64,000 nucleotides of DNA. Source: CAYUYV01 sp964561475. GTDB taxonomy: Bacteria; Pseudomonadota; Alphaproteobacteria; JAJFIK01. This document shows positions 52,620 to 61,313 of the stretch, one piece after another. The stretch is taken from the NCBI GenBank assembly GCA_964561475.1, contig CAZLPU010000021.1, positions 1 to 64,000 on the forward strand, written 5' to 3'. Each line of letters begins with the position of its first letter. Within the stretch, counting starts at the first letter, position 1. The notes under the pieces are model-generated. The model worked only from the letters and a program-made list of their open reading frames with translations, made no database searches and was not told where the DNA came from. Position numbers and translations under genes: made by a program.

Positions 52620-53324
52620 ATGTTTGAGACGAGCGAGAGTATTTTTTTTGACCCTAGTGGTCCATTTGGCCTTACAGCAGATTTTTTTCTAAACGGAATT
52701 ACGGAAATCATGGGAGTCATAATTTCAATTTTAATCTCTATATATTTTGCGAATGTTCTAGACAAGAGAGCAGAATCTAAGAGGGCATCGCGCCAGCGGG
52801 TTCTTTTGGCAGAAGAAGCTTACAAGGCCGTGCAAAGTATATTCTTCGCAATGCCCGAGAGGGTGGTGTCTGACTCAAAAACTGAAAAAACAAAACTCCC
52901 AAAACCGGAAGATTACAAAAGGGCTGCCGGTCTGTGGATAAATCTGATTGGATCTATAGATAACGAAATAGAAAACGTCGATCCTCTTGTTACAAATGTA
53001 ATCGGAGAATATGGGATTTATGCTGATCAAAACGTCAGGCAGAATGTACAAGGTTTTCGTCGTCACCTGAGAAGTATAAAGAGAGTGGTTTCATATGAAA
53101 GTCGATATGAAGGTGAATTTCCCGTCAGTGAAAATGTCGATGAGGCAATTGAAATTCAGTCGAAGCATATGGAATTTCATTTTAAGGAATGTGTAAAACA
53201 TGTCAATGTATTGCGATCTGCGGTTGGGCAGCCAAGAATTTCTCCTGATGAATGGATTCCTGAGTCTCTAGTCTTGTGGGAAAAGGCGCTTCGCGAGATT
53301 GCTGTCTTCGTCCAGCGGCGGTAA
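52620..53324 (+). CDS. AT-rich orphan membrane-anchored protein
   Basis: The product has 234 residues with one membrane segment near the N-terminus (EIMGVIISILISIYFANVL), then a long helical cytoplasmic part (RAESKRASRQRVLLAEEAYK; later helices around KHMEFHFKECVKHVNVLRSA). No family is recognised. The layout, a short outside head, one helix and a helical-bundle tail, is common among accessory genes of mobile islands. Its GC content is much lower than that of the mobilization genes. Confidence 0.65.
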   Translation: MFETSESIFFDPSGPFGLTADFFLNGITEIMGVIISILISIYFANVLDKRAESKRASRQRVLLAEEAYKAVQSIFFAMPERVVSDSKTEKTKLPKPEDYKRAAGLWINLIGSIDNEIENVDPLVTNVIGEYGIYADQNVRQNVQGFRRHLRSIKRVVSYESRYEGEFPVSENVDEAIEIQSKHMEFHFKECVKHVNVLRSAVGQPRISPDEWIPESLVLWEKALREIAVFVQRR

Positions 53325-53589
53325 TTGTTTATGATTTAAACTTATAAAGGCTCGCTTAGACGAAAAGATAAATTTTGATAAGACTTGATTCAATAGATGT
53401 CACTCTCGATACCCTCCTTAGGGTATGGTTCTGTTGTTCGGGTTAATGGTTGTGATGTGACTACGGACAGCGTTTGACCCGCTTAGTCCAGTTTTCATGG
53501 TATATTGGGACTTGAATTCGACCGTATTTTGAAGCGATCGGCGCATTTTTCGAGCGGCCCTGTAACTTGGCACGGCTTAAGAGGGACTG

Positions 53590-54477
53590 ATGTCCGAGGA
53601 CCGCAAATCATCCGACCCGCCGCGAACAACGTCATTCGCCAAGGAGGAAATCCACGGCGATGGCTACGAGCAGACCATTCTCGCTCGGACGGAGTCGATA
53701 CGGGCGCGGTTTGCCCAGGAGCAGGAAGGCCGCGAGGTGCCTCATCCAGAGGCATCGAACACCACGGCCCGCGATGTTATGCCGGAACGAACGGCGTCTT
53801 TCGCGAAAGAGGTCACGACGGACGGCTACGCGCAGACCCTTCTTGGCCGGACGGCAGCCATCCAGGCTCGGTTCTCGGAAGAGGCCCAGGGCCGGGACAT
53901 CCCCCATCGCGAGCCCGCCCATACGCCTGATCCGACCGCGCGGTCGGACCGCACGGCTTCGTTCGCGAAGGAAGTGACGACGGACGACTATGCCAAAACG
54001 CTACTTGGCCGGACCGCCGCGATCCAGGCGCGGTTCGATCAGGCGGCCGAGGGGCGGGAGGTGGCGGCGGACCGTGACCAACAGCCTGCCGGTGAGACAT
54101 CCGCACCGGATCGGATCGTTTCCGATGGTAAAGACACCGGAGCAGGCACCTACGCAGACAAGCTGCTCGCGCGAACGGCGGCCATCAACGATCGATTTGC
54201 CCATGATGAAGCGGGGAAAGCCGGAATCCAGGAGATGGATCGGGCGGCGCCTTCCGAGACGCCCGGATCAACCCAGGTCCAGGACCATGCCCCCGGTGCG
54301 CATCACCGCCCAACCGGGGAGATCCGCGACGAAGTGGATCGAAAAGCCCACCTGGACGCCATGGCCAAGGATGACGATCAGTCCAAGGTGTTTCTGGAAC
54401 GCCTTGAACGGCTGCGCGCCAGTGAACAAGACAATGCTCAATCCGGCGTGAGCAATGAAAACACCCTCAGCCGCTGA
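53590..54477 (+). CDS. Four-repeat hydrophilic protein linked to the coupling ATPase
   Basis: The 295-residue, highly charged product has no membrane segment. Four repeats of about 54 residues start near 12, 67, 121 and 175. Each has an SFAKE-type head, a GY-x-QTLL box and RTAAIQARF, followed by an acidic, His/Pro-containing spacer. Repeat 4 is worn. The C-terminal 80 residues are unlike the repeats (DEVDRKAHLDAMAKDDDQSK, then LERLERLRASE). The stop is 12 bases from the stop of the convergent coupling-protein gene. No family is recognised. It may be a multivalent adaptor for DNA-transfer proteins or an effector, both guesses. Confidence 0.75.
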   Translation: MSEDRKSSDPPRTTSFAKEEIHGDGYEQTILARTESIRARFAQEQEGREVPHPEASNTTARDVMPERTASFAKEVTTDGYAQTLLGRTAAIQARFSEEAQGRDIPHREPAHTPDPTARSDRTASFAKEVTTDDYAKTLLGRTAAIQARFDQAAEGREVAADRDQQPAGETSAPDRIVSDGKDTGAGTYADKLLARTAAINDRFAHDEAGKAGIQEMDRAAPSETPGSTQVQDHAPGAHHRPTGEIRDEVDRKAHLDAMAKDDDQSKVFLERLERLRASEQDNAQSGVSNENTLSR

Positions 54478-54489
54478 CAAAAATCTGAT

Positions 54490-57300
54490 TTACGTCGCCT
54501 CGATCAGAAAAATTCTGTCACCCGTCTCGACACGCTCACCATGTGACTTGCGTATATCTCGAAGCACGCCGCCTTGGTGAAGGTCGACGTAGTTCTGTTC
54601 CATGGCGAACTGTTCCGATGGATGGTCTTGCGGATTGTAGACATAGCCCAGTTTTGCCCCTGGTCCGAAGGCTTGGCCTATTTCCAGGGAACGGTTCCCA
54701 TTTTGATCTGGAAACACGTAGAATGTCCCCTCTCTGAGGGTCCATGTGCGCCAGTAAGCCTTGCGAGACTTTTTCTCGATGACGGAAACCGAACGGCCAT
54801 AATTCAAAACATCAAAGCATTCATTTTCGAACGCTTTGAGTAATTGGTTTGCATACCCCTGACACTCGGATTTTATATCGTCAGAGTCGAGCTTCTTCCT
54901 CGACAGAAGACCGGTGATGCCTTTTTTCGGCTCATAGAAGTACCGGGCCTCAAGAACGACGTTCGTGGCGGATCGGACGCCCGGATCGAGTGTCATTGTA
55001 AGAAACAGAATTTCGTTGATCCCGCAGAACCATCGAACGGTCAGCTTTTTGCCGTTCTGCCCTGCGACCACGCGGGCGGAGTGGCCGTGTTCATTGCCAT
55101 TGACCACACTGCCCGCGCCAAACCTGTCCGGTAAGCCTTGGAAGGGCGTGAAATAGTAACCCCGCCCGCTCATCCAGATGCTCCAAAGCTCACTGTATGT
55201 GAGGACCTTCCAGATGTCCGGCGCGTCAAAGGGAAACGATCGGCGGGCCGTGTACGTGTACTCATCGAAATTTTGGATAATCTCGATATCTTCCGCAGCA
55301 GGATGACTTCCCTCGACGAATTGTCGGTTCGGGATCACCCAACGCGTCGGCTTTTGTTTCGGCGGCTCAATCGCTTGCGGCTTTTCGTACGGAATGAAGG
55401 GATGATCCGGGTGAGGATCGAAGCAGCCGACGAAGGCCGGGTCCTGGTCGTAGTTCACGCGCCGGACCAGGATCGGGTCCTGGCCTGCGATACGGACCAA
55501 GATCAGGCCCGGATAGGCGATGTGGTCCGGATCATCGATCCGGGCCAGCAGGGTGTTCGCCTCATCGAAGGTCAGCAGATGCTTTTTATGAACCGACTGG
55601 CTCGTGCCGGTCGTGGTCGTGCTGCCGGTGCTTTCAGACTGTTGCCGGATGAATTGGGCTTGCTCCGTCTCGCCGGTGCTCGTCGAGAAATTCTCCCCGC
55701 CGGAGGTGCCATAGCTGCGTTGCCAGGTGCTGCCACCGCCGACGCTGCCGCCTTTCTGGGACCCGAAATGCGAAGAGTGTTCGAAGCTGAAGAAGAGGTG
55801 CGGGCCGAAGGACGTGCCCTTTGAGGAGCCCCAATTGCGGCCCCAGTTGCGGCTGGTGCCGTAGCTGCGGCTCTTGTTCCAGCCGGTGAAACCGCCCTTT
55901 GTGGTGGTCGTGCTGGTGCCGGTCGTGCGGCCCTCGCTCGTGCCCACCGTGGTCTGACGGCTCACCGCCTGGGACTGGGTTTCGGTCGTGCGAATGACCT
56001 CGGCTTCGCCCAGGGCCCTTTGCACATAGTCCAAGGTGAAATTGTCCCGCAGGTCGAAATAGAGCTGGAGCCCTGCATTGCCGACAAAGGTCTCCCAACC
56101 CTTCTCGTAGATCTCTTCAAGCTGGTTCAGGCCCTGAACCGCAATCAGGAGTTTGACGCCCGCCCCGGCGATCTCGGCGGCGGCCGAGCGCATGCGGTCC
56201 ATCTTGCCGAGCCCGGCAAACTCGTCGAGGGAGAACAAGACGCGGTGGCCGTTGCGCGGCCGGGTCTGGGTCTTCTGCATCGCGGCCACGAGCAGATCGA
56301 CCATCATGCGCTGCCACCTTGCATAGGTGGCCATGTCCGCCTGGGGCAGACACAGGAAGACCGAAATCCCTTGCGGATGGTTTTTCAGGTCATCCATGGA
56401 AAAGGTCCGGGTGATCCGGTCGCTGCCGCACAGGATCTCCCGCATGCCCTGGCTGTCGATCCACTTGGTTTGATCTTCAGCGGAAGTTTTGACGCTGTCG
56501 AAATAGCGGGCATTCATCCGGCTGGAGTGCAGGAAGCTGTGCCCCATGTCGGAGAGAATGCCGTCATAGGCCGGATTATCGATCACGGCCTGCCACAGGA
56601 GTTCGATGGCCGTGGGCAGCTCCTCCACGCCCATGGATTTGAGCGTGTCATAGGCCTTGCGGTCGCCCGCCATCAGCAAGCGGCGGACCGTCACCAGATT
56701 CCGGTCCTTCTCCTCGAAGTCGGGCGAGGTCTTCACATGCATGATGAGCGCCTCAATCATCGAGCCGCCCTTCTTGTCCCATGAGGGATCATTCTTGTTC
56801 ACATTGAGCATCATGGACTCGGCGATCCGGGCCGCGAACCGCGGCAGTTCCGGATCATGCGCGTCCATATCGGCGAGCGGGTTGTAATAGGCCCGCATCG
56901 TCTCGGTGATACGGGCCGGGTCCGTCGTCCCAAAGGGATCGAGGACGTACACCTCCTGCCCGAGCCCGGTGCAGAACTCGGACCCGGTCCCGCGCCGCCG
57001 CGCGGTCAAAGTGGCGTTTTCGCCCTTGGGATCGATCGAGACGATCGACCCGGGCCAATGCACCAGATTGTTGATGATACAGGCGCGGCCCTTGCCGCTT
57101 CGGGTGCCCGCCACCAGGAGGATGTGGCGATCATCGTCAAAGCCGATGGCGTTCTCATCGTCGATCGGGCTGCGGCCGATCCAGAACGCACCGGGGAGGA
57201 AGGGGTAGCGATCTGCCGCTTCATTGGGGTGCATCCACCGGGCGTTGGCGATCCGCTTCTCACCGGCTCCATGCTCGTAATGATCGACTGACTGGCTCAT
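54490..57300 (-). CDS. VirD4/TraG-type coupling ATPase with unusual C-terminal domains
   Basis: A type IV coupling protein of 936 residues from ATG 57300 (GAGGGTGC upstream). The ATPase has Walker A in GTRSGKGR (65-72), SIVSIDPKGENATLTARRR, Walker B VLFSLDEFAGLGKMDRM (354-370) and LIAVQGLNQLEEIYE. Unlike classical VirD4 it has no N-terminal membrane helices. Residues 436-572 are a Ser/Thr/Gly-rich, Trp-containing insert, after which the usual LLTFDEANTLLARIDD resumes. Residues 680-830 look like a START/SRPBCC fold (SFPFDAPDIWKVLTYSELW). Residues 860-936 look like a lipoyl/biotinyl-type barrel-sandwich (GGVLRDIRKSHGERVETGD) without the modified Lys. It is divergent from mobC and the relaxase. 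Confidence 0.88.
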   Translation of the reverse strand: MSQSVDHYEHGAGEKRIANARWMHPNEAADRYPFLPGAFWIGRSPIDDENAIGFDDDRHILLVAGTRSGKGRACIINNLVHWPGSIVSIDPKGENATLTARRRGTGSEFCTGLGQEVYVLDPFGTTDPARITETMRAYYNPLADMDAHDPELPRFAARIAESMMLNVNKNDPSWDKKGGSMIEALIMHVKTSPDFEEKDRNLVTVRRLLMAGDRKAYDTLKSMGVEELPTAIELLWQAVIDNPAYDGILSDMGHSFLHSSRMNARYFDSVKTSAEDQTKWIDSQGMREILCGSDRITRTFSMDDLKNHPQGISVFLCLPQADMATYARWQRMMVDLLVAAMQKTQTRPRNGHRVLFSLDEFAGLGKMDRMRSAAAEIAGAGVKLLIAVQGLNQLEEIYEKGWETFVGNAGLQLYFDLRDNFTLDYVQRALGEAEVIRTTETQSQAVSRQTTVGTSEGRTTGTSTTTTKGGFTGWNKSRSYGTSRNWGRNWGSSKGTSFGPHLFFSFEHSSHFGSQKGGSVGGGSTWQRSYGTSGGENFSTSTGETEQAQFIRQQSESTGSTTTTGTSQSVHKKHLLTFDEANTLLARIDDPDHIAYPGLILVRIAGQDPILVRRVNYDQDPAFVGCFDPHPDHPFIPYEKPQAIEPPKQKPTRWVIPNRQFVEGSHPAAEDIEIIQNFDEYTYTARRSFPFDAPDIWKVLTYSELWSIWMSGRGYYFTPFQGLPDRFGAGSVVNGNEHGHSARVVAGQNGKKLTVRWFCGINEILFLTMTLDPGVRSATNVVLEARYFYEPKKGITGLLSRKKLDSDDIKSECQGYANQLLKAFENECFDVLNYGRSVSVIEKKSRKAYWRTWTLREGTFYVFPDQNGNRSLEIGQAFGPGAKLGYVYNPQDHPSEQFAMEQNYVDLHQGGVLRDIRKSHGERVETGDRIFLIEAT

Positions 57301-57386
57301 TGCACCCTCGCAGTATCGAGACATCCCGAGCCGTAACTTACCTGACATGCGTGCAACACGCAGCTCGGAACCGTCGCGCAAACCAG

Positions 57387-57885
57387 GTTTGATCTCCGAT
57401 CAAACGCCGCACCTTCGGGCGGGTTTTTGCGGGTCCGTAAAGCCGCGTTTGGGGCACGCGGGTGGGTAGATCTGAGCCAAATTTGCAATCGACGGAAGGT
57501 TATGGCAAATTCAGAGGGAAGTCGGGTAGCCAGATGTGTTTTTGTGCTACAAAAACGGCGCTGTCGAGACCCGAAAACCGGGCCTCTCCGCGCATCTGGC
57601 CAGGGGAATTCTCTCCCCTGGACCCGCGACCAAAGGGGCTGTCGCGCCGCCCTTGGAACCCACGACCAGGACCCTTGCGGCCTGGACCAGCACCAACGGT
57701 TTCGCCCGTTGGATGGCGACGAAGGGGGGCGATTTCGCCGACCCCTTAGAACCCCGAAACCAGGGCTTGAGGAGATGTCCCTCTCCTCACCTGGACCGAA
57801 CACCATGGACCTGAGCTTGGGGTGTCGCCCCCATCAGGACTGAACGACGACCGGGACCGCCCGGTGCGACCGGGGACCACCCCGG
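57387..57885. other. Hairpin-rich non-coding region, candidate oriT/leading region
   Basis: Between the divergent coupling-protein and mobC genes are at least nine inverted repeats. They lie at 57387-57405 (8 bp), 57538-57556 (7), 57600-57621 (8), 57625-57646 (6), 57693-57712 (7), 57722-57747 (5+6 with a bulge), 57768-57789 (8), 57851-57864 (5) and 57870-57885 (6). All arms are perfect except for the bulge. Three have 6-base loops. Location beside mobC-relaxase and abundance of hairpins suit an origin of transfer and its single-strand structures. A nick site cannot be assigned. Confidence 0.6.
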
Positions 57886-57902
57886 AGCGAGGATAAAGAA
57901 GG

Positions 57903-58241
57903 ATGGCCCGGCCAACGAAACAGGATCACGAGAGGCGCACCGAAACCGCCCGGTTTCGGCTGACGCTTGCCGAGAAGGAAATGATCCTGTCGAAGGCGGC
58001 CGCCGCCGGTGTCAGCGAGACCGAATATCTGCGTGCCCGGGCCCTGGGCTATCAGGTGCCATCCCCCGTGGCGCGGATCTGCGATCCCGCTCTGATCTCG
58101 GAACTCAACCGCATCGGCGTGAATGTGAACCAGCTTGCGAAGGCGGTTCACCTGGGCCGCGACTTCGCCGACTTTTGGGAAGCCATCGGCGAGGATCTGC
58201 GCGGCGCCATCCGGAAAGTGGTGAACGCCGATGGTGCCTAA
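57903..58241 (+). CDS. mobC: MobC-like relaxosome accessory protein
   Basis: The product has 112 residues with AGAAGG directly upstream of ATG. It begins with a ribbon-helix-helix stretch (TETARFRLTLAEKEMILSKA) followed by the MobC-type helix LISELNRIGVNVNQLAKAVH, which is diagnostic for the family. MobC binds and melts oriT to help the relaxase nick. Its end overlaps the relaxase start by 11 bases, so the two are coupled. Confidence 0.88.
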   Translation: MARPTKQDHERRTETARFRLTLAEKEMILSKAAAAGVSETEYLRARALGYQVPSPVARICDPALISELNRIGVNVNQLAKAVHLGRDFADFWEAIGEDLRGAIRKVVNADGA

Positions 58242-59643
58242 GCTTCACGCCAAGGGATCGAGCTTCAAAGGCGCGGCCGCTTATCTGCTCCACGACAAAG
58301 GCCGGGCGGACACATCCGAGCGGGTGGCCTGGACCGAGATCCGCAATCTCGCGGTCCACGACCCTCAACTCGCCTGGCGCGTCATGGCGGCGACGGCCCT
58401 CGACCAGAAGCGCCTGAAGGCCCAGGCCGGGGTGAAGAACACGGGCCGGAAATCCGACAAGCATGTTCTGCACCTGACCCTGTCCTGGCATCCGGAGCAG
58501 TCGCCGAGCCGCGAGGACATGATCCAGGCGGCGGACCAGGCGATCCAGGCGCTTGGGGCGGGCGATCGGCAGGCCATGATCGTCGCCCACAATGACGAGG
58601 ATCACCCCCATGTCCATGTGCTGATCAATCGGGTCTCGCCCCAGGACGGACGCCATCTCAGCAGCTCCAAGGAGAAGCTGAAACTTTCGGAATGGGCGCA
58701 AGCCTATGAGGAGCAGACCGGCATCTATTGCGAGAATCGCATCATCAACAATGAGATGCGCAAGGCGGGCTCTTATGTTCGCGGCGCTAAGAATGTCGCC
58801 CGGCACCTCTTTGAGGCGCAGCGGGCGGCGGCCGCGAATGACAATGACGGGCTCCAGGCCTTCCTGGACACGCAGCGCAAGAAGGACGCGGCCCTTTCGC
58901 AGAAGGGCCGGGCCCTGGCCGCGCTCCACAGCTTGCGGCTCGACAAGCTCGCGCAGGCCCATCGCGCCCGGCAAACCGCGTTTACCCGGCGCATCAAGGC
59001 CGATGTGGAAAAGGCCCGCATCGCGGTGGTGGAGCGGTACCGGTCCGAATGGGCGGAACTGAACAAGCATCAGCGGGCGGAGCGGGAGGTGTTCGAGTCC
59101 CTCGAAACCTCGCTGTTCGGCCGCGCGGGCAACATCGTCCGCACAATCCGCGTGAGCGCCCAGGATGTCGGCACTGACAAGACCGGCATCATCTCCCGCG
59201 CCTTCCGGATCTTGACCAATGAAGGCGAGCGCCGCACCACCTTTGATCGGGGACAGCAGCGGGCGCGCAGTGCCCTCAAGGCCCGCCAGAAGGCGGAGAT
59301 CGGCCGGGAAACCAAGGTAATAAAAGCACAGTATACGGAAGGAAAAGCCAATCTGCGCGCCACCTATCTGAAGGAACGCCAGGATCTACTAGCCTCCCAC
59401 GCGGTCGAACGTGATCGGCTCAAGGCGGACTGGAAGGAGCGGTCCAAGGAACGCGAGATCGGCCTGCGCAAGCTTGCGGCCCTTGGCCTGCAGGAAGGGC
59501 GCGGCACGCCGAAACCGTCGATCCCTGAACACCTTCAGAAGCGGCTCGATGCCCTTCGGGACAGCCAGAAAGCCTTCGAGCGCTCCAGTCAGCCCAATAC
59601 CCGCGACCGGGATCAGGGGCGCGATGACGAACATGAGCGGTAG
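58231..59643 (+). CDS. Relaxase/mobilization nuclease (MobA/VirD2-like)
   Basis: The 470-residue relaxase nicks oriT and pilots the strand. Motif I Tyr is in GAAAYLLHDKG, and the three-His motif III is HNDEDHPHVHVLINRVSPQD. Both fit the PF03432 relaxases (MOBP/MOBQ-like). Residues 1-165 are the nuclease. Residues 190-470 are a very charged helical tail with coiled-coil character (RATYLKERQDLLASHAVERD) and no helicase or primase motif. It probably acts with MobC, the hairpin region and the fused coupling ATPase. No VirB genes follow, so transfer would need a helper conjugation machine. Confidence 0.9.
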   Translation: MVPKLHAKGSSFKGAAAYLLHDKGRADTSERVAWTEIRNLAVHDPQLAWRVMAATALDQKRLKAQAGVKNTGRKSDKHVLHLTLSWHPEQSPSREDMIQAADQAIQALGAGDRQAMIVAHNDEDHPHVHVLINRVSPQDGRHLSSSKEKLKLSEWAQAYEEQTGIYCENRIINNEMRKAGSYVRGAKNVARHLFEAQRAAAANDNDGLQAFLDTQRKKDAALSQKGRALAALHSLRLDKLAQAHRARQTAFTRRIKADVEKARIAVVERYRSEWAELNKHQRAEREVFESLETSLFGRAGNIVRTIRVSAQDVGTDKTGIISRAFRILTNEGERRTTFDRGQQRARSALKARQKAEIGRETKVIKAQYTEGKANLRATYLKERQDLLASHAVERDRLKADWKERSKEREIGLRKLAALGLQEGRGTPKPSIPEHLQKRLDALRDSQKAFERSSQPNTRDRDQGRDDEHER

Positions 59644-59691
59644 GGCCTGCGTCAGATCCTGCCCGATCGGGAGCCCGGTGGATGTGCCAGG

Positions 59692-60249
59692 CTATCCTGA
59701 AAGCACACTCAAATTGTTCCGCCTGCAAATCTGGTCCAGTTTCTCGTGGAATTTTCGGTCATCCGCTAACGGATAAATAGAGTTTCCATTAGTGTCGGAC
59801 GGAAGAGTCCGGGCCGGAAAGCCGCGCTTTGTGGGTCTGTTTTTCGGGCTCGGTCGCTCTGATCGGAAGATCGCCGGGAAGTTCAATCTGATCCGCAGGC
59901 CGGTGATCATGCCGATCCGGTTTTTCACGTAGGCATAGGTCAGGTAGCCCTCTTCGACCGCGTCCTTGAGGTAGCGGTAGATCTGCCGGACGGACCGGCC
60001 CAGGTGACGGCCCAGAATGCCCTGGGTGGTCTCAATGGCCTGGCGCTTGCCCGCCCATCCCGCCAGAAGCAGGACCAGGCGAAGGGTGCCCGGCATGACG
60101 CGGGCGTCCCGGATCAGGCTTTGCTTCACGGGCAAGATGTAGGTGCCGGTGTCCTGGGGGAGGGGGCACCGCTTGCGGGCGGGGCCTGCCGCCACGGGCG
60201 CGGCAAGGATGGGGCGGCCATTGGCGGCCTCGTAGAGGGTCTGGAACAT
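59692..60249 (-). CDS. Plasmid-type winged-helix protein, possible replication initiator
   Basis: The product has 185 residues. After a short N-terminal part, GTLRLVLLLAGWAGKRQAIE is followed by TTQGILGRHLGRSVRQIYRY, a helix-turn-helix, and EEGYLTYAYVKNRIGMITG as the wing. This resembles replication-associated or regulatory winged-helix proteins of plasmids and integrative elements. The C-terminus is basic and Pro-rich. Convergent with the relaxase, with 48 bases between. Short direct repeats lie in its upstream region. I cannot tell initiator from regulator. Confidence 0.6.
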   Translation of the reverse strand: MFQTLYEAANGRPILAAPVAAGPARKRCPLPQDTGTYILPVKQSLIRDARVMPGTLRLVLLLAGWAGKRQAIETTQGILGRHLGRSVRQIYRYLKDAVEEGYLTYAYVKNRIGMITGLRIRLNFPAIFRSERPSPKNRPTKRGFPARTLPSDTNGNSIYPLADDRKFHEKLDQICRRNNLSVLSG

Positions 60250-60320
60250 GGTTTTCTCCTTCTTGGTTGGAGAAACCAGCCGGGCATGACTCAGTTTTCT
60301 GCAAAAACAGTTTGCAAACG

Positions 60321-60373
60321 GATCAATTTTGATGGATGATACAAATAGTTGCGAAATATTTGATCAATTTTGA
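60321..60373. repeat. Two 12-bp direct repeats upstream of the winged-helix gene
   Basis: GATCAATTTTGA occurs at 60321-60332 and 60362-60373 in an AT-rich stretch. The spacing of 41 bases (about four helical turns) would suit an operator or a minimal iteron pair. Confidence 0.5.
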
Positions 60374-60396
60374 GCCCGCTTCGGCGGGTTTCTTAT
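60373..60396 (+). terminator. Short terminator-like hairpin
   Basis: CCCGC, loop TTCG, GCGGG, then TTTCTTATT. A stable tetraloop. It faces right, between the divergent winged-helix and HTH genes, so it may be an attenuator or shield for the HTH gene. Confidence 0.55.
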
Positions 60397-60544
60397 TGCA
60401 TAGATGCCTCCGGTTTGATTTTTCTGGTGAGAACTCACCAAATGATTCTCTTTTATATTGCAATAACAGCTTGATGTTATCAATGATATATTGTGATACG
60501 ACGTATCGTATCCAGATTTATCTCAATCTACATTCAGGGGGTCT

Positions 60545-60979
60545 ATGTATTTCAGTCTGACACAAGCCGCCGAAGCGACCGGCAAGGGCCGCATGACCAT
60601 TCAGCGCGCCATCAAGAACGGGCGGATCTCCGCCAACAAAAACGATGCCGGAGCCTACGAGATCGACCCCGCCGAACTCCACCGCGTCTTCCCGCCCTCG
60701 TCCCGTGAGCCATCCCAGGAGACGCGCAAGGGACAGGATGTGACGCTCGATGATCTGAAACGCTTGCGGTTTGAACTGGCCGCCAAGAATGAGCAACTCA
60801 GCCATTTCGATGCCGAACGGCGCAGAGAGCGGGACCAACTGGAAAGCGTGATCGAGGATCTGCGGAAGCGTCTTGACCGCGAGACGGACGAGCGGCAGCA
60901 CCTCACCCTCGCGCTCACGGACCAGAGGGAGGAGCGGGCATCCCAGCAGTCTTTCCTCTCGTTGTGGAAGCGCGGCTAG
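60545..60979 (+). CDS. HTH/coiled-coil DNA-binding protein, plasmid type
   Basis: The product has 144 residues. The N-terminal 55 form an excisionase/MerR-type HTH (LTQAAEATGKGRMTIQRAIK, then GRISANKNDAGAYEIDPAEL). The rest is a long charged coiled coil (LRFELAAKNEQLSHFDAERR, then ESVIEDLRKRLDRETDERQH). This layout is found in small DNA-binding proteins of mobilizable plasmids of alphaproteobacteria, with roles in copy control or partition suspected. ATG is preceded by AGGGGGTCT. Confidence 0.7.
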   Translation: MYFSLTQAAEATGKGRMTIQRAIKNGRISANKNDAGAYEIDPAELHRVFPPSSREPSQETRKGQDVTLDDLKRLRFELAAKNEQLSHFDAERRRERDQLESVIEDLRKRLDRETDERQHLTLALTDQREERASQQSFLSLWKRG

Positions 60980-61313
60980 GCTCGCAACGTCCTGGCCACG
61001 CCAGCCCAGAATCAATGTGCTCTGGATGCTTTCGGCTAGCTCCGTTTGTCACCCCGTGGATTACGTTCCGAGCGACATTGCACAGCTGCACCGTCGGCAC
61101 ACCAACCTCGTGCTCCCTCAAAATCCCCAAAACCTCAAGCTGGGTGGACCAAAAATAGAGATCGCCCAACAGGAAAACGAACGCCAGCCGCTCTTATATC
61201 CAATAAGCCCGGAAATTCTCCGGCCGGGTCGACCAAACATGGGAAGCGCTTCAAAATGATCCCGACTATCATGGTCCGTGGATTACTTCTGGGGGGGCAG
61301 GTCAGCTGGGTAG
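60980..61313. other. Intergenic region, possible decayed sequence
   Basis: A leftward frame around 61000-61200 looks protein-like (WSTQLEVLGILREHEVGVP) but has only a TTG start and neighbouring stops. I regard it as a remnant or chance frame. Confidence 0.35.

Noticed and set aside
57960..58000. An ATCCTG-like MOBP nick motif inside mobC
   Set aside because: The six-base match is too short, and it lies within a coding region; the upstream hairpin region is a better oriT candidate.
60915..61169. A leftward frame upstream of the TPR gene with a natural-looking stretch
   Set aside because: It has only a TTG start, no ribosome site, and overlaps the end of a well-supported gene; probably a remnant.
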